NCBI GenBank assembly: GCA_002914805.1
Contig: JXTB01000496.1
Coordinates: forward strand, 143,985-207,984
Length of the DNA: 64,000 nucleotides
Reading direction: 5' to 3'
From: Parasponia andersonii
Lineage: Eukaryota; Streptophyta; Magnoliopsida; Rosales; Cannabaceae
The notes under the pieces are model-generated. The model had not been told where the DNA came from, ran no database searches, and worked only from the letters and a program-made list of their open reading frames with translations. The first letter of the stretch is position 1, and every line of letters starts with the position of its first letter. The position numbers were made by a program, and so were the translations under genes. Of this stretch, positions 25,002 through 37,099 are shown in pieces.

Positions 25002-25690
25002 TGTTGGAGCGGTTTCGCACCAGTCGTCCACGTGTCTTGAACTGCTGATGCTGGATTCTCCAACTGTTCACGTGCCCTTGCTAGCTCACAAATCTCTGAA
25101 CTCCAAGCAGGATCGGAGAGGCGGGGGTGGCTATCTGCAAAGACTCTCCGATGCTTAAGTCAGTGATTTTTTCTTTGCGTTTTTTGGTAGCAAGGAGAAA
25201 AATATATCAGTTCAAAAATTTATCTCTTTTTCGTATTTTCTTCTTTTTTCTTCTGCCCTTCGACTGTCTTTTTCTTTGTAAGTGTTTTTTGTACCAAAGA
25301 AAGCAACCACCTTCTCTGAATGCATAGCTTTCATATATGTAGTCCTCTGATAATCAACAGTGTTCTTCTCTATCTTTTGAAAAGTAAAATAAAAATTCAT
25401 GAGTACCTTTCACTTCCAGATCTTTTTAAACCATCATGGGCCGAGATTTCTGTGACCTCTTCTGTGCTACCGCGGCCTGATTTTCGCCGCCTCCTATGGT
25501 TTCAATCCGCCAGGAGCGAGATTTGGGCACATCGCCGTTCTGTCAGGACAGCTTGTCCCTGCGCACGCACCTACCCAGAAACGCATTAAATGCCCTGTCC
25601 GGGTCCGGAGCCATGGGGCTGTCTTCCATTGCATCCAGTCTGAAGACCCNTCTGAGCATTTGTAGGTTGAATTGGATTCGCTGATAATTT
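25002..25690. mobile_element. Possible solo LTR or LTR fragment
   Basis: Begins tgttggagcggtttcgc and contains a phrase (ggcgggggtggctatctgc ... ctccgatgcttaagtcag) of the kind found in plant LTR-retrotransposon leaders. Base composition is clearly richer in G+C than either flank, and a GC-rich patch at 25430-25650 includes one undetermined base. No second LTR, target duplication or coding domain was found. A piece of captured or decayed gene sequence is the alternative. Confidence 0.3.
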
Positions 25691-27660
25691 TTGGACGAGT
25701 TTGATTGGATTCATTTTCTAAAAGTACGGAATATGTCCAAGATAATAGATAATGTGATATAAATCTGGGTCGATTAAAGTATGAAAAATTTGGATGGATG
25801 ATCAATATTTTAAATTTGATTAAGTAGATATTTATTTTTTAAATTTTATAGCTAAATGTTCAAGTATATATACTTTTATACTAAATAGATAAGTATATCT
25901 TCTAATTTCAGTAAATGTATTAAGTATATAAATTTATATGTCTAGTATATATTATTTTATACTTAGTATATAAATATATATATCAATATTTTGCTATAAT
26001 ATTTAAAAAACGAATAATTACTTAAATTATACCCAAAATTCGACCATGTTGTTATAAGACCCAATTAGTAATGTAATTCAGTAAAGTGGCATTATGATTT
26101 AATGAATTTTTATAAATCCAATATGATTTTTATCAACAATAGTTTTATACCACATGCTCATTTTTAAAGTTATGTGTTGATGAATATCCATTTTTGTATT
26201 TTATTGACTTCTATATTTCTTTATATTATAGTTTATTATTTTACCCCTATATATATGATTATTTTACCGTGTATAATTAATTTACCAACACACAATTTAT
26301 TTATCAGATTATATAATTAATTTAGTAGTAAGTATAATTCATTTACGAGAATATATAACTTATTTATCAGTATGTATAACTAATTTACCAATATATATAA
26401 TTTATTTGCTGATATACATACAATTAATTTACCGATGTATATAATTATTTATTTACTAGGATATAAAATTAATTTAGTAGTATATATATAATTTATTTAG
26501 CAGTACATCAAATTGATTAATCATATATTATATAATTAATTTATCGTGTATATAACTCTATTGTCATGGTACATGTTTTATTTGATTAATTCTATTATGC
26601 ATTAGTACAGTAATTATGTCCTTACTCCCAACCAAAAATATATATTTTTATTCTAGTTTTTTTTAAGGAAATGTTATTTAAAAAATAATAATTTTGACTT
26701 GTGTCTGAAGAAAGGTATCGATGCTTATTAGTAAGTCACAAATCATACACCCAAAATCTCGAATTAGTCATAATCAATTACAGAAGGAAAGATCAATATT
26801 ATTCAAAACAAAATATTGAAGGGGAAAAATGTCTCAATTCTAATTTTTATAAAGTTTTCTAAAAGTAATTAATCTATCAAGCACACATTTCCACGAACTC
26901 AATAGATAACAAACAGAACCTTTAATTGGCGCCTAATCTTCTAGAAAATAATCGGATCGGGAAGATCCACCTCATGCTTAGCACAAATCCATTCGGGGAA
27001 ACTCGCTAGATCTGGCTCAGTCTCCCTTATCATATTGCTATTCTAACTCGTTGAAACTCGATCCTCTTCCAAAGCAACAAGCAAGAACGACCCGATGAAG
27101 AATATAAGAACCCGAAAAGTGGATAAAAATGTATCCACGAACACCGCATACCAGCGGACTCACGTGCTAAGCTCCTAAGTCATGTGATTAGAACTATCTT
27201 GGAACCTGGATAGGTTGAGGTACTTCTGACCGCTATAGGAGGGGAAGACGGAGGATATAGGCTCTGCTATGGTGGATGGTATTGTGCTATTTTGGGTTTT
27301 GAGAATAAAAGTGGAATAAAGAAAAAGACTGACTTAAAGAGGGGAATTTATGTAAATAATAATAAAAAGGGTACATAATGATTCATTTGGTAAAAAATGG
27401 GGTATTTCTATACATCTCCTATTTGAGAAACCTAAATTCATTCTCATTCTCATCATAATATTGAAGACAACTGAAGAATAACATGTGTCTTCTAATTTAT
27501 TATTTCTCACTGGTGTGTTTTCTAAATCTTTACATCCTTTGTTTTTTTTAAAGAGAAGACTAAATATGTGTATTCGTACAAATCATTGGCCACAATCTAA
27601 GTAATATAATGTTGAATTATAACTGATAAAAAATAAACAAAGTCATCTTTAAAAAAAAAA
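25691..27660. other. AT-rich intergenic DNA with degenerate tandem repeats
   Basis: No gene seen. 25850-26000 is a tata-rich low-complexity block. 26260-26550 is a degenerate tandem repeat. 26890-27260 is less AT-rich and has no recognisable content. Confidence 0.55.
26260..26550. repeat. Degenerate tandem repeat of about 21 bp
   Basis: Recurrent units like tatataatttatttaccagta, with drifting sequence, run for about 290 bp. The copies are too diverged to count exactly. Confidence 0.65.
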
Positions 27661-27669
27661 ATTGTGAGT

Positions 27670-28456
27670 GAATGAGCTGTTTTATTGCTCTCACGAGCTA
27701 TATAGCAACAAGCTACATAGTAACAAGTACCTACACCATAATCAGGAAACAAATATTAGATATCATCAGAATATCATCATTTGAGAGATCCATTTGAGAA
27801 TTAATTACTTTAATAGCGTTTAAGAAATTGCTCTCAACAAACTTCACTGATAAAGACTGATCTTTGTACCATGAAAGAGCTTCTCACAAAATAAAGACTT
27901 TTGCAGTGTAAGGCCCATGCTTCAAAATAACAATTGTATAGCTATTCCAATCTCTTACTATTCCCAATGAAAGCACCTCCTTTCCCAACAAATATTTCTT
28001 CATATAAATGACGGACTAGACCCCTCACCCACCTCCATAAAGTCATAATTCTTATAATATTTAGCCTTAAGAACACGGGTTATAAGAGAATGCAGATCAG
28101 TAAGAATCCTCCAGCCTTATTTAGCAATCATAACCTGGTTGAAAATTTCCAAATCTTTAAAGCCCAATTCTCCTTTATCTTTAGGGGGACAAAGTAATTC
28201 CCATATCTTCCAATGCACTTTCTTATTGTCGTCACTTCCACCCTACCAAAACTTTGAGCTTGTAGCTCCAAATAAAATGATTTAGGAAATTGAAAAACTC
28301 ACATTGCATAAGTGGGTACCGCCAACACTGCTGCTTTGATGAGAATTTCCCTTTCCCCATACAAAAGAACCTACTCTTCCAAAGTTGTAACTTCTTCCAA
28401 ACTTTATCTTTAATATCCGCCAAAGCCAATATTTTCTTCTTTTCCACAATGGAGGG
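27670..28456 (-). mobile_element. 3' part of an L1-type LINE, left of the copia insertion
   Basis: On the minus strand this reads as the C-terminal half of a plant LINE ORF2 with many stops and shifts. It has the DKVWKKLQLWKSRFF segment downstream of RT (28390-28440), then GELGFKDLEIFNQVMIAK (about 28140-28190), then RNase H-like sequence near 27750-27900. The 5' continuation is at 46998-47990, beyond the copia element. The 3' end and poly(A) are not clear. It is non-functional. Confidence 0.8.
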
Positions 28457-28609
28457 TGATGGTAAATTGACTAATACTTAGGACAAACATACGTGCATAT
28501 AAACTATAGAAAAAACATTATCCTTCTTTTCCACAATGGAGGGTGATGGTAAATTGACCTAATACTTAGGACAAACATACGTGCATGTAAACTATAGAAA
28601 ACACATTAT
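28436..28609. repeat. 87-bp tandem duplication across the LINE/copia junction
   Basis: A unit starting cttcttttccacaatggaggg begins at 28436 and again at 28523. It contains LINE flank, the target-site bases gaggg and the first about 66 bp of the copia LTR. Because it spans the junction, it arose after the copia insertion. Confidence 0.9.
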
Positions 28610-29001
28610 CACATCATGAACGCAATGAAAAAGGTAACGGATTTTGGTTTTAAAATTTTAATGAAAATAATTTTCATAACCATAAAACATGCATATATCA
28701 TATACAGGATCATATATAATATAAATCAAATCTAGATACATAAATCGTAGAGATAAGATTAGGGTTTACCTATTTTAGTGCGCTCCTCCTTATTTTTCTT
28801 ATTGATAGTGATCAAATCTCTAACCTTAGATTTTCTTGTCTATGCTTTGGCTCTAGATTGATGAGGCGAGTGGGCACCAAGTTGAATATTTTGTTAAAGA
28901 ATGATCAAGAACACTTTCTTGATCTTTTGAAACACATGAATGTGAGATGAGACTGTGAAATTACAAAAGCCTTTTTCTTCCTCACTTAGCCTATAGTGGT
29001 C

Positions 29002-29039
<38 letters not shown>

Positions 29040-30172
29040 CCTCCCTCTGTGTAGAATCATTATTTTGCATAGTTTCATGAAACTAATTTTACAAATACCA
29101 CCAACCAATTAATGAGTTTTGTTGAGCTAAACAAGGGACCTAATAGATTCAAATAATCTAAGCTCTAATAGTATGATAAATACATAATTATTGTATATAT
29201 ATAAATACTATTATTAAAAGGGATACTCCACTAATGGCCTAATATTATACTCTTAGATTAAATGGCATGCCTTTTATAGAGATTTAATCAACTAACCTTG
29301 ATTAATCAATCCATCTAGCATATTCTATACCACATATAGAATCCTTGTACAATGTCATAGTTAGATAGGTGAAATTACTGTAATACCCCTCCGCCACATA
29401 TGTACCTTTAAATTACCATCTTTCTATCAAGAAATAATGTTGTTGATAATTTTGTTCTCAATGGCTATTTAGAAAAATTATCAACCAATTCACAAAATAA
29501 ATACTAAGATCTTGGATTTAATTATTCCATGAATTTTGAAAGACCTTAATGTGACATTAATATATAGTGTCCTTAACTATTTGGTGTTCCTGTCAATTCA
29601 TAAGCTATAACCTCTAATATGCCAGAATTTGCCTCTAGTTTCACAGAGACTAGTCATTTAACAAATCAAAAGGCTATAACTCATGAAAGTAAGTTTAATC
29701 AAATGTCAAGGATTAAGATCTACATGCTAAAAGCTAGTTTGTGATAATATTAAGAATTGAGTTACGACACTTTAGTTCTTTATATTACCTGGTCCAGTTC
29801 AATACACATAACTTATTTATGTTGTACTAGTATATTTATTAAAAGTCAGATAATTCAATGATTTGAGATATATTATTCTCGTCGAGATAGACAAATATTA
29901 CAATTTTTAGTAAATAAAGTATTCCATCTTTGTTTATAGATTGTAAACTAGTTAATTTAGACTTAAATAAAGAAGTAAGTCTCCCAATGATTAACACTTA
30001 ATTATGGTTGTTTCTTAATATACAAATAAAGTTATAAAATCTTTTTCAAATAAATAAACTATTCAACTAAGACAGTTTAATCTAGCAAATAATATAATTG
30101 CATATAAGAAAAAGTTGTTTATACTAAAAGGGTAAAATTAGAAATCTGTGTTTTAGGGTAAATATCCTAACA
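28544..30172 (-). repeat. 3' LTR of the copia element (1629 bp)
   Basis: Aligns along its length with 45161-46992, with many scattered differences. It holds a (CT)n tract at about 29006-29036. Compared with the other LTR it lacks about 180 bp right after this tract, and the missing piece is flanked by short ctctgt/ttctgt matches in the longer copy. Confidence 0.9.
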
Positions 30173-30186
30173 ATTTCCCACTTGTT
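30173..30186 (-). other. Polypurine tract of the copia element
   Basis: On the minus strand the bases next to the 3' LTR read caagtgggaaat, very close to the caagtgggaga type that precedes the 3' LTR of many plant copia elements. It fixes the element's orientation. Confidence 0.8.
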
Positions 30187-30292
30187 CAAAAAGTAGTTAC
30201 TCAAACTAAATATACTAAAAAGATCAAAAATATTCCAAATGACCAAAATTAATAAAAGTAAAATTTAGCTGTTTAACTAACAACTTCAAAAA

Positions 30293-31190
30293 CTAAGAAA
30301 AGAGATGAAGATCATAAACTCTCTCTTCATCGTTTTCTTGACAACTTTCTCTCTCATCCTCTAGAAAGTCTCCACTTCTACTGATGAAGGTAGTATTGGT
30401 AGATTGTCTATAAAGAATGTAGCTCTTTTCTCCTTTTAAGTAGCTAAGTAGAAAATATTTTGCCGAGTTCTTGTTAACTTTATCTCCCACTTTCTTACAT
30501 GGGTATACTTTGCAAGCCCATATCTTTAGATACTCTAAGCTCTTTACATAGCCCATCCACATCTGGAAAGGTATCGAAATAACTTTATCTGATAGAGTAA
30601 AGTTGAGGATGTACAAACCCATCTTCAAAATATAATCTCAATACATTTTCGACAGCAGCGACTTCTTGTACATCAGCTCTATCGCATATTTGAGTCTGAT
30701 ATTATACTTTTCAGTAGTTCTTATACGACTATGCTTATAAATAGTTGCATATTCAAATAGAATAGCAAGATCAACTAGTGTTGGTCTCAGTAGGTCACAT
30801 AGAGAATTTATATCTCTGTGTTCAACTTCAATCTTGAACTTCTTGACCTTGGTGCCGGGTCCTTTTTATCGAACTCATAGAAAACATCTAGGACTTCATC
30901 ATATTTCTTCAGAAGATACACTAGTCCGAAGTCTGAATATTCATCAACAAAAGTGACAAATAATATATGCTTGTTGTAGGAAACTACCTCTCTAGATTCA
31001 CAGATATGCACATGTACGCACTCCAAACATGCCTCAGCTTTCTCATAATGAGTGGCAAGATGATACTTGTACTTTATAGGCTTCTTGCAATCTTCACAGT
31101 CTATGTCATTGCTGATATCTACTTCATGTAACTGACCCCAGCTTTATAAGTCTACGAAATTCTGAACATGACATGTGTCTAAGTCACTTG
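30293..31190 (-). pseudogene. Copia integrase, decayed
   Basis: Downstream of the CACTA insertion in sense direction. 30808-31026 contains a degraded integrase zinc/core segment (LECVHVHICES ... YNKHILFVTFVDEYSDFGLV), in which TFVDEYS matches the first catalytic Asp region. 30293-30628 contains the integrase C-terminal part (SLEYLKIWACKVYPCKK ... YFLLSYLKGEKSYILY). The stretch between has stops and shifts. It ends about 120 bp from the 3' LTR with no RT after it, so the RT/RNase H part of pol is missing. Confidence 0.8.
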
Positions 31191-31204
31191 TTACTACAAG
31201 AAAC

Positions 31205-31670
31205 ATGACTTTCGCCGACGCATTTTGTCATCGAAAAAGTAGCATAAAACCGTCGGCGAAAGGTATTCAACAATTATCGATGCAATTCTTCATCGACGAC
31301 TATCATCGGTATAAAACCGTAGCTAAATGTCACTTTCTGACAGAAATTTAATTTCGTCAGTAAAAATAACCTTCACCAATGCATTAGTAAATTTTACCGA
31401 TACACGATTCGTGTCGGTGAAAGTTTTCTGTCGGTAAAAATATGACCATATTTGAAATCTACTTGCCTTTCACCGACGAATAAACACATCGGTGAAAGTC
31501 AAACAATTATCGACGCATTTATGCATTGTTGAAAGTTATTAAATAAATAATTTATAAATGTACAATACATTTTCCGACAACAAAATGCGTCGGTGAAAAT
31601 ATCTAGAAAATATTTTTAAAAATAAAAATACCTTTACCGATGACAAAACCCGTCGGTGAATGTATTTTCA
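31205..31670. repeat. CACTA subterminal repeats, left end
   Basis: Many copies of tttcaccgacg and its reverse complement cgtcggtgaaa, often in facing pairs separated by about 6-12 bases, so each pair can form a hairpin. In En/Spm, subterminal motifs are bound by the TNPA protein and are needed for excision. The match here is by position and arrangement. Confidence 0.75.
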
Positions 31671-31879
31671 TAAAATATAAATTAAATTTATTAATTTGTT
31701 AAAAAAATTATTTAATTGATTGTTATAATTATTTATTAATTAGTAATAATTAATAATTAATTTGGTTAACTAATATATTAAAATTTAGAAGAAGATATAT
31801 TAACACAAATTTTATTAAATAAATAAAATATACAAATTGTATCTAAAATTAGAACATATTATAAAATAAAAATCGTCTA

Positions 31880-33400
31880 CGATTCTGGAGATGGAGGTAG
31901 TGGCATCTCGATGCCGAGCTTTGCAATCAATGCTTGAAGCATCCGATTTTACTCGTTGAGTCCTCGCTGAGTCTCCTCAAGCCGACGTAGGTTCTCTACT
32001 TCCTTTTCGGCCATTTATCGCTGAGTCTCGTCGATCTGCCGTGCGTGCTCCGCATCCTTCTCAGCTAGCTGCTGCTTCAAGGTGGCGATAGTCCCAGCGA
32101 CTTGTCCCGTGCTGGCAACCCTCTATCCTTCTATACTTTTTAGCTGAGGGAGTGCTCCCAACTCTTTCTGCCACCTAGATCTAGTCCCTAAAGCCTTAGA
32201 GATGATCTGAAATTCATCGACCTATTCTGGCCCCACCACAGACTCAGCAGACGAGGCACCATCCCCAAGCTCAGACTGAGTACGAGACTGAGTTTGAGTG
32301 AGCGCCTCCGCCCTGGACGTAACCATCTCCGCCTACAAAATAAAATAAAAATTAAAGTAATTAAAATTTATATACGCAAATTAAATATTTTAAATAAACA
32401 TAATGAATTCTTACATGTTTCTCCTGGGTGTACTCGTTCCGCCAACCAGATGACTTGAGATGGTGGCTCTTGAAGTAGTCGATAGGGCTCATAAGCTCCC
32501 TGGTCTCTGGGTTGCCCTATGAAAAATAGGAAAAAAAGGTAGATTATTTGGTTATAGTATATTTTGTACTAACTAGAGAAAAAGTTTGACTTTCTAACCT
32601 TTGCCTTTATTTGACTAATCATGGTAGACGTCCCCTGTGCAGGCGAATACAATTGCCTAGACCGATTTTCTGAGTTCTGTGTCGAAAGTTTCTTCAAAAA
32701 GACACAAGTTGTTAATTTCACCATTGATTATAATTTATTATTAATAATTAAATTTTATTTTTTGTAAAAGCATGTTAATTACTTCAAACTCTTGAGAACC
32801 AAAACGATCACACAAAATATTCTACTGATCGAAGGGAATGTTCTTGTACGGATTGGCCTTAATAAATGCCATATCTCTCTTACCCCCCATTTTTGTAAAA
32901 TGATTCCACATCATATTGCGCCAATCCTGTAAATATGCCATCATGGATTGCTTAATAGAGTCCATAAAGAGTGCATCGGACCGAGGATAATCAAACTTTA
33001 CCTACGAAATTAAAATGGACAATTATTAATAAAGACTTTTATTAAAATAGCTTAAAATAAATATTTTAGGAAACTCACTCACCTCCATCCAGTTCAAGAT
33101 GAGCTCAATGTCTTCTTTCTTCACATCTTTCTACATCGGAGTGGAAGCTGGGATAGTGTCTCTAACCATCTTGGCAAGAATGTTCAAGAACATCTTGCCA
33201 TGATCTAAGATAGGCTTCCCTATCTTCTCACAAAAGTCGACCTTCAATCGGTCAGTCTTAAGCCTCCTAAGTTCTTTTTCGACCGAACAACCTCTCGTCT
33301 CTTCCCTAACTCTCTTTCCCTTGGGATCATGTCTATGATCTCCAGAGTTAGAACCGGAGGTAGCACTAGTTGCTAGGGGAGCACTCTCGTGGCTAGACAT
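31880..33400 (-). pseudogene. TNPA-like second protein of the CACTA element (Transposase_24 type)
   Basis: On the minus strand, 33400-33131 begins MSSHESAPLATSATSGSN and leads to a charged region (GKRVREETRGCSVEKELRRL). Further left are parts typical of the plant En/Spm 'Transposase_24' protein: WRNMMWNHFTKMGGKRDMAF (about 32890-32945), ELMSPIDYFKSHHLKSSGWR (about 32440-32500) and a glutamate/glutamine-rich coiled coil (AEKDAEHARQIDETQR, about 32025-32075). Intron-like spacers and several stops (TAG or TGA) interrupt it. The predicted role is DNA binding at subterminal repeats. Confidence 0.7.
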
Positions 33401-33502
33401 CCTACAAAAAAAAATATTATCATAGTTTAAAAACGTTACATAGCAATATAAAAAATAATAAACACAAAATTTTCAAAACTCTACACACACTAGAATATAA
33501 AA

Positions 33503-34290
33503 TTATGTTACATTATCAGATATTTCATTCTCTTCTTCAGAACTTGTATCACTATCGTCATCAAATTTAACTTCTTCATCATTATATTCCTCTAAAGTAT
33601 CGTCTTCGAACTCATCATCATCAACTAAGAAGTCATTAGGGGTCACAACACGAGCTTGACAGATAAGGTCATCAATATTGTCAACTTCATCTGGTTCAAC
33701 GTCTTCCCGATGAAATCGAACATTTTCCATTTCCGGAAGCTCAACCCACAATTGGAATGACAAAGAATTCACTTCTTGCAAAATAGGAACATTGGTGCTT
33801 GATGTAATATCAAAAACATCTACCGCATCTGGAAAGTCCTATATGTTTCGAGATGTATACCTGCTAACAAGTTTCCACAATGGCCCATTCTTATCATCAT
33901 TGGTGTAATAAATCAGCTATGCTTATGATGCAAGTATAAATGGGTCATTTTTGTACCAGTAAGCACCTGTGTATATATTTGTGAATTGTTCATCTAGTTG
34001 AATCCATTTTTTTCTCGGATCAGTGTCGAACCATCTGCATCTAAACAATATCACATTGCACCCTTTAATATATGACAACTCTAGAACTTGTTCAAGTATA
34101 CCATAGAAGTAGTTCCCATCAGATCCAGGAACACGGACATCGCAATTCTGGGTGTTGCGTTTACTGTCACGCTTATCAACTAGAAACTTTACCCCATTCA
34201 CCACATGACCAGGATAGGAGGAATTTGAGAAGTTGGATCTACTAGCCAATGCATACAATTCATTGTTGAGCTCATCTGAACTTGATGTTC
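33503..34290 (-). pseudogene. C-terminal domain of the CACTA transposase (DUF4216-like plus acidic tail)
   Basis: 33923-34258 holds a DUF4216-like domain typical of plant CACTA proteins: GILEQVLELSYIKGCNVILF and RCRWFDTDPRKKWIQLDEQF. 33503-33781 continues with an acidic tail (VELPEMENVRFHREDVEPDE ... DDDSDTSSEEENE). A stop between the two parts (about 33843) and another at about 33920 break the frame. In intact elements this is fused to the TNP2 transposase. Confidence 0.75.
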
Positions 34291-34429
34291 GTAATTGATT
34301 TATCTAATATAAAAAATCATTAGATAACACATAATTTGGGGCAAAGATGAGCGAAACTTAGGAAATTATAAAAGAAAAGCTTACTTGGGATTTAAACCAT
34401 GCAGAAAACTCAACTTCTATTGTCGTTCT

Positions 34430-35753
34430 AGGTTTGCACTACCTTTAGCCTCTAACTCTCTCATATGCTCACTACATGTATATAGTGTCATACATCAAGG
34501 AAGTTCTAATAACATTGAACAAAAAGCATAGAAGGGTATAAAATATTTATTCAAGATATTTTTGTACTTCCGGGCAGTTGTTCATTACGTACCACTCAGC
34601 TTTAAGCCGATCAGAAGGATTAAGTATAATAATATCTTGTTTGCCTAGTGGGTGACCAACAGACTTAAAGACTGACAATATGTGGTTTAGTCGAGCATCA
34701 ACAGCAATTTTATTACATTCAGGTCAATTGAATCGAGTTTCGACACCCCGCAAATACATAGAGCAAAATGTAAGCGCCTCTACAACGACATACACTTCAG
34801 CAATAAACCCTAATCGGACATTTCGTGGTTCAGCTGCAAATAAAGGATATTTTTGGTCAAACTCCTTCTAGGCAAGACCATCTGTAGGGTATCTCAAAAC
34901 ACCATCTTCTTTTGGCCTTCCTAAATCATGCCATCTCATGTCCTTTGCAATATGCCGAGACCTATACAACTGCTTCAATCAGGATGTAATGGGAAAATAC
35001 CTTATTACTTTCTTCGGTATTTTTTTCTCTACTTCCCAATGGCTTTCACCATATACTGGACAACTATTTAACTCTGAGTTCTCTTTCCAAAATATAATAC
35101 AATCGTACTTGCATACATGAATTGATTCGTATCGAAGACCGATATCACGTAACTTTGCCTTAGCCTCATAGTGCGATCTAGATAAATTAGTCCCATCTGG
35201 AAATGCTTCAAGCAACAATTCGAGTAACATATCAAATGATTTATTGCTCCACTTGTTGAGGACTTTCAAATGCATCAATTTAACTAAAAATTTAAGTGAT
35301 GAGAACTTTGTGCACTAAGGATACAACTCTTTCTCCATCTCCTCAAATAACTTGCTAAACTTGTCTGAGTCTTGATTGCCATCTGTCAGGATGTCATGGG
35401 ATGTCATCCAAGTTTGGATCAACTTCATGACTTGGTCCACTTACTCTAGCAATATCAGCCATGAGATCATACCTCTCATACCATTCGTCTTCGCTTTCCG
35501 CAGTTACTACTAGAAATGATTCTCCGTGATATGACCATATAGTATAGGACTGTTCGATGCCCATCTCAACTATATGTTGTTCCATTGTATCTGGGTCTTG
35601 GAATTTCCCATTCAAACATCTTCTACACGGACATCTCACTTTACGTTGGTCGTTAACAAATGCTTTTGATCTCTCAGCAAAAGCCTTTGCACCACTTCTA
35701 AACTGAGCTGACAATCGATTCCTTATACTCCTCTAGCTCTTGTCGATGTCCAT
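34430..35753 (-). pseudogene. TNP2-type CACTA transposase, core deleted
   Basis: The start is ATG at 35753 (MDIDKS, then a TAG where Trp is expected). The N-terminal transposase-associated domain has RCPCRRCLNGKFQDPDTMEQ (about 35590-35650). TNP2 begins with MHLKVLNKWSNKSFDMLLEL (about 35220-35280) and runs through CPVYGESHW and KKIPKKVIRYFPIT. After RWHDLGRPKEDGVLRYPTDG (about 34880-34940) the sequence passes within about 60 codons to a DUF4218-like tail (EVYVVVEALTFCSMYLRGVE, near 34750-34810). The central region with the catalytic acidic residues is missing. This deletion is inferred from family architecture, not from an alignment. Confidence 0.75.
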
Positions 35754-36514
35754 TTTATATTGTCCACATATAGCAAAGAACAATTATCGGTAAAGAGTGC
35801 ATACAATGGCATATAGGCATATATATAGCTCATATGCAAGTGCTTCCATGTGCATGTGTCCTAAATACACCTTATTACTCCACTACTAAAAGGTAAGGCC
35901 CTATCCCATTCAAGATTACTTTGTTATGTGGTCTATCATTCACTCAAATATTGTTCCGTTCACGCTGAAATTCTGGCAGTAACTCCCCACAGTTCTCCTA
36001 AGTGTGCTACATATATGTACACACTTGGAGAACACAAGGAGATACCACCATAACTCGACCAGAGAACAATATTTATAAGCAAATGACAATATATAACGTA
36101 TAATCCCAAATTGTCCAAACAAGACAATTCAGAAGTCGATATCGAGATGCATAATCTCTCACCGGCTCTTGAATGGGTCTAAGGTAATTTCTTTTTTAGC
36201 ATAAAATAAATCATATATATATTAAAGATAGTTGATAAGTGTACATATTTGAAAAGAAATCATCAACCAACAGAATAATTATAGATCGATTATTCTCTTC
36301 TATAGATATTTTTATAATTTCGGTACACAAGGAGATATCGGGACTCCTAGAGTTATTTTGGGAAATTTACCATGTTTTATATCTTATAGGGGTGTTTTAT
36401 CATTTTAGTTATCATATGATTATTTTTTATTTAATACACAATTTTAATTTACTATGATTTTAATCTAATATTAAAAATTATTATGTATATTATGAAATCT
36501 AAAATTTTTAAGGG

Positions 36515-36637
36515 ATAAAATTTTAAGTGCCAAAAAAAAAGGGGGAACTTGTACCGCTTTTAGGGGATCCTAACCACTAAGGATCCTCTAAAAGATGGTA
36601 CAAGTTCCCCCCTCTTTTTTGGTATTCAATATTTTAT
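36515..36637. mobile_element. Foldback MITE with long near-perfect arms
   Basis: Arms 36530-36570 and 36581-36622 are reverse complements across about 41 bp (ccaaaaaaaaaggggg... facing ...ccccccctctttttttgg type ends), with a 10-bp loop (taaccactaa). The arms include ggatcc and cttgtacc. It lies inside the CACTA element. A partly matching half-copy is visible at about 55600-55705. Confidence 0.75.
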
Positions 36638-36699
36638 TACACATTTTGGTGCACTAAAATGATGAAAACATGTTCCAAAAATTATATTTAATAAGCTGC

Positions 36700-36825
36700 A
36701 CACACGACACCGAGTACCAAGAGGTGTGCACACTAAGTGTGCATACTCGGCACTTAATACCAAGTGTGTGCATATATGTGCACACACAACACTTGAAACC
36801 AAGTGTGTGCACATTTCCACAACAA
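36700..36825. repeat. Short tandem repeat of about 40 bp rich in GTGTGCAC
   Basis: About three diverged units built on accaagtgtgtgcac with facing gtgcacacac. It lies 80 bp right of the foldback MITE. No gene is present. Confidence 0.65.
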
Positions 36826-37099
36826 AATCACCTACATTATAATACAAATTAGACATAAAACTAAAATATATAGATAACTATAAAAACTAGAAAAAAGAAA
36901 AATAGAGCCATATGACCAAAAAAGAGAAAAAAGAATTTGTAATAAATAAACAAAATTTACTCTGCTTGTGCCCTGAATAAGTTGACAATTTGACCCCTGG
37001 CTCTAAAACAAAATTAGATATAGTTGCTAACTACGAGATCGCTTAAAACTACTACTATTAACATTTTCTCGGTTTAATATGCGTCAGTAAATCATAGAC

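Noticed and set aside
31205..31670. Regularly recurring motif that might suggest a CRISPR-like array
   Set aside because: The units are inverted and unevenly spaced and belong to CACTA subterminal DNA in a plant genome.
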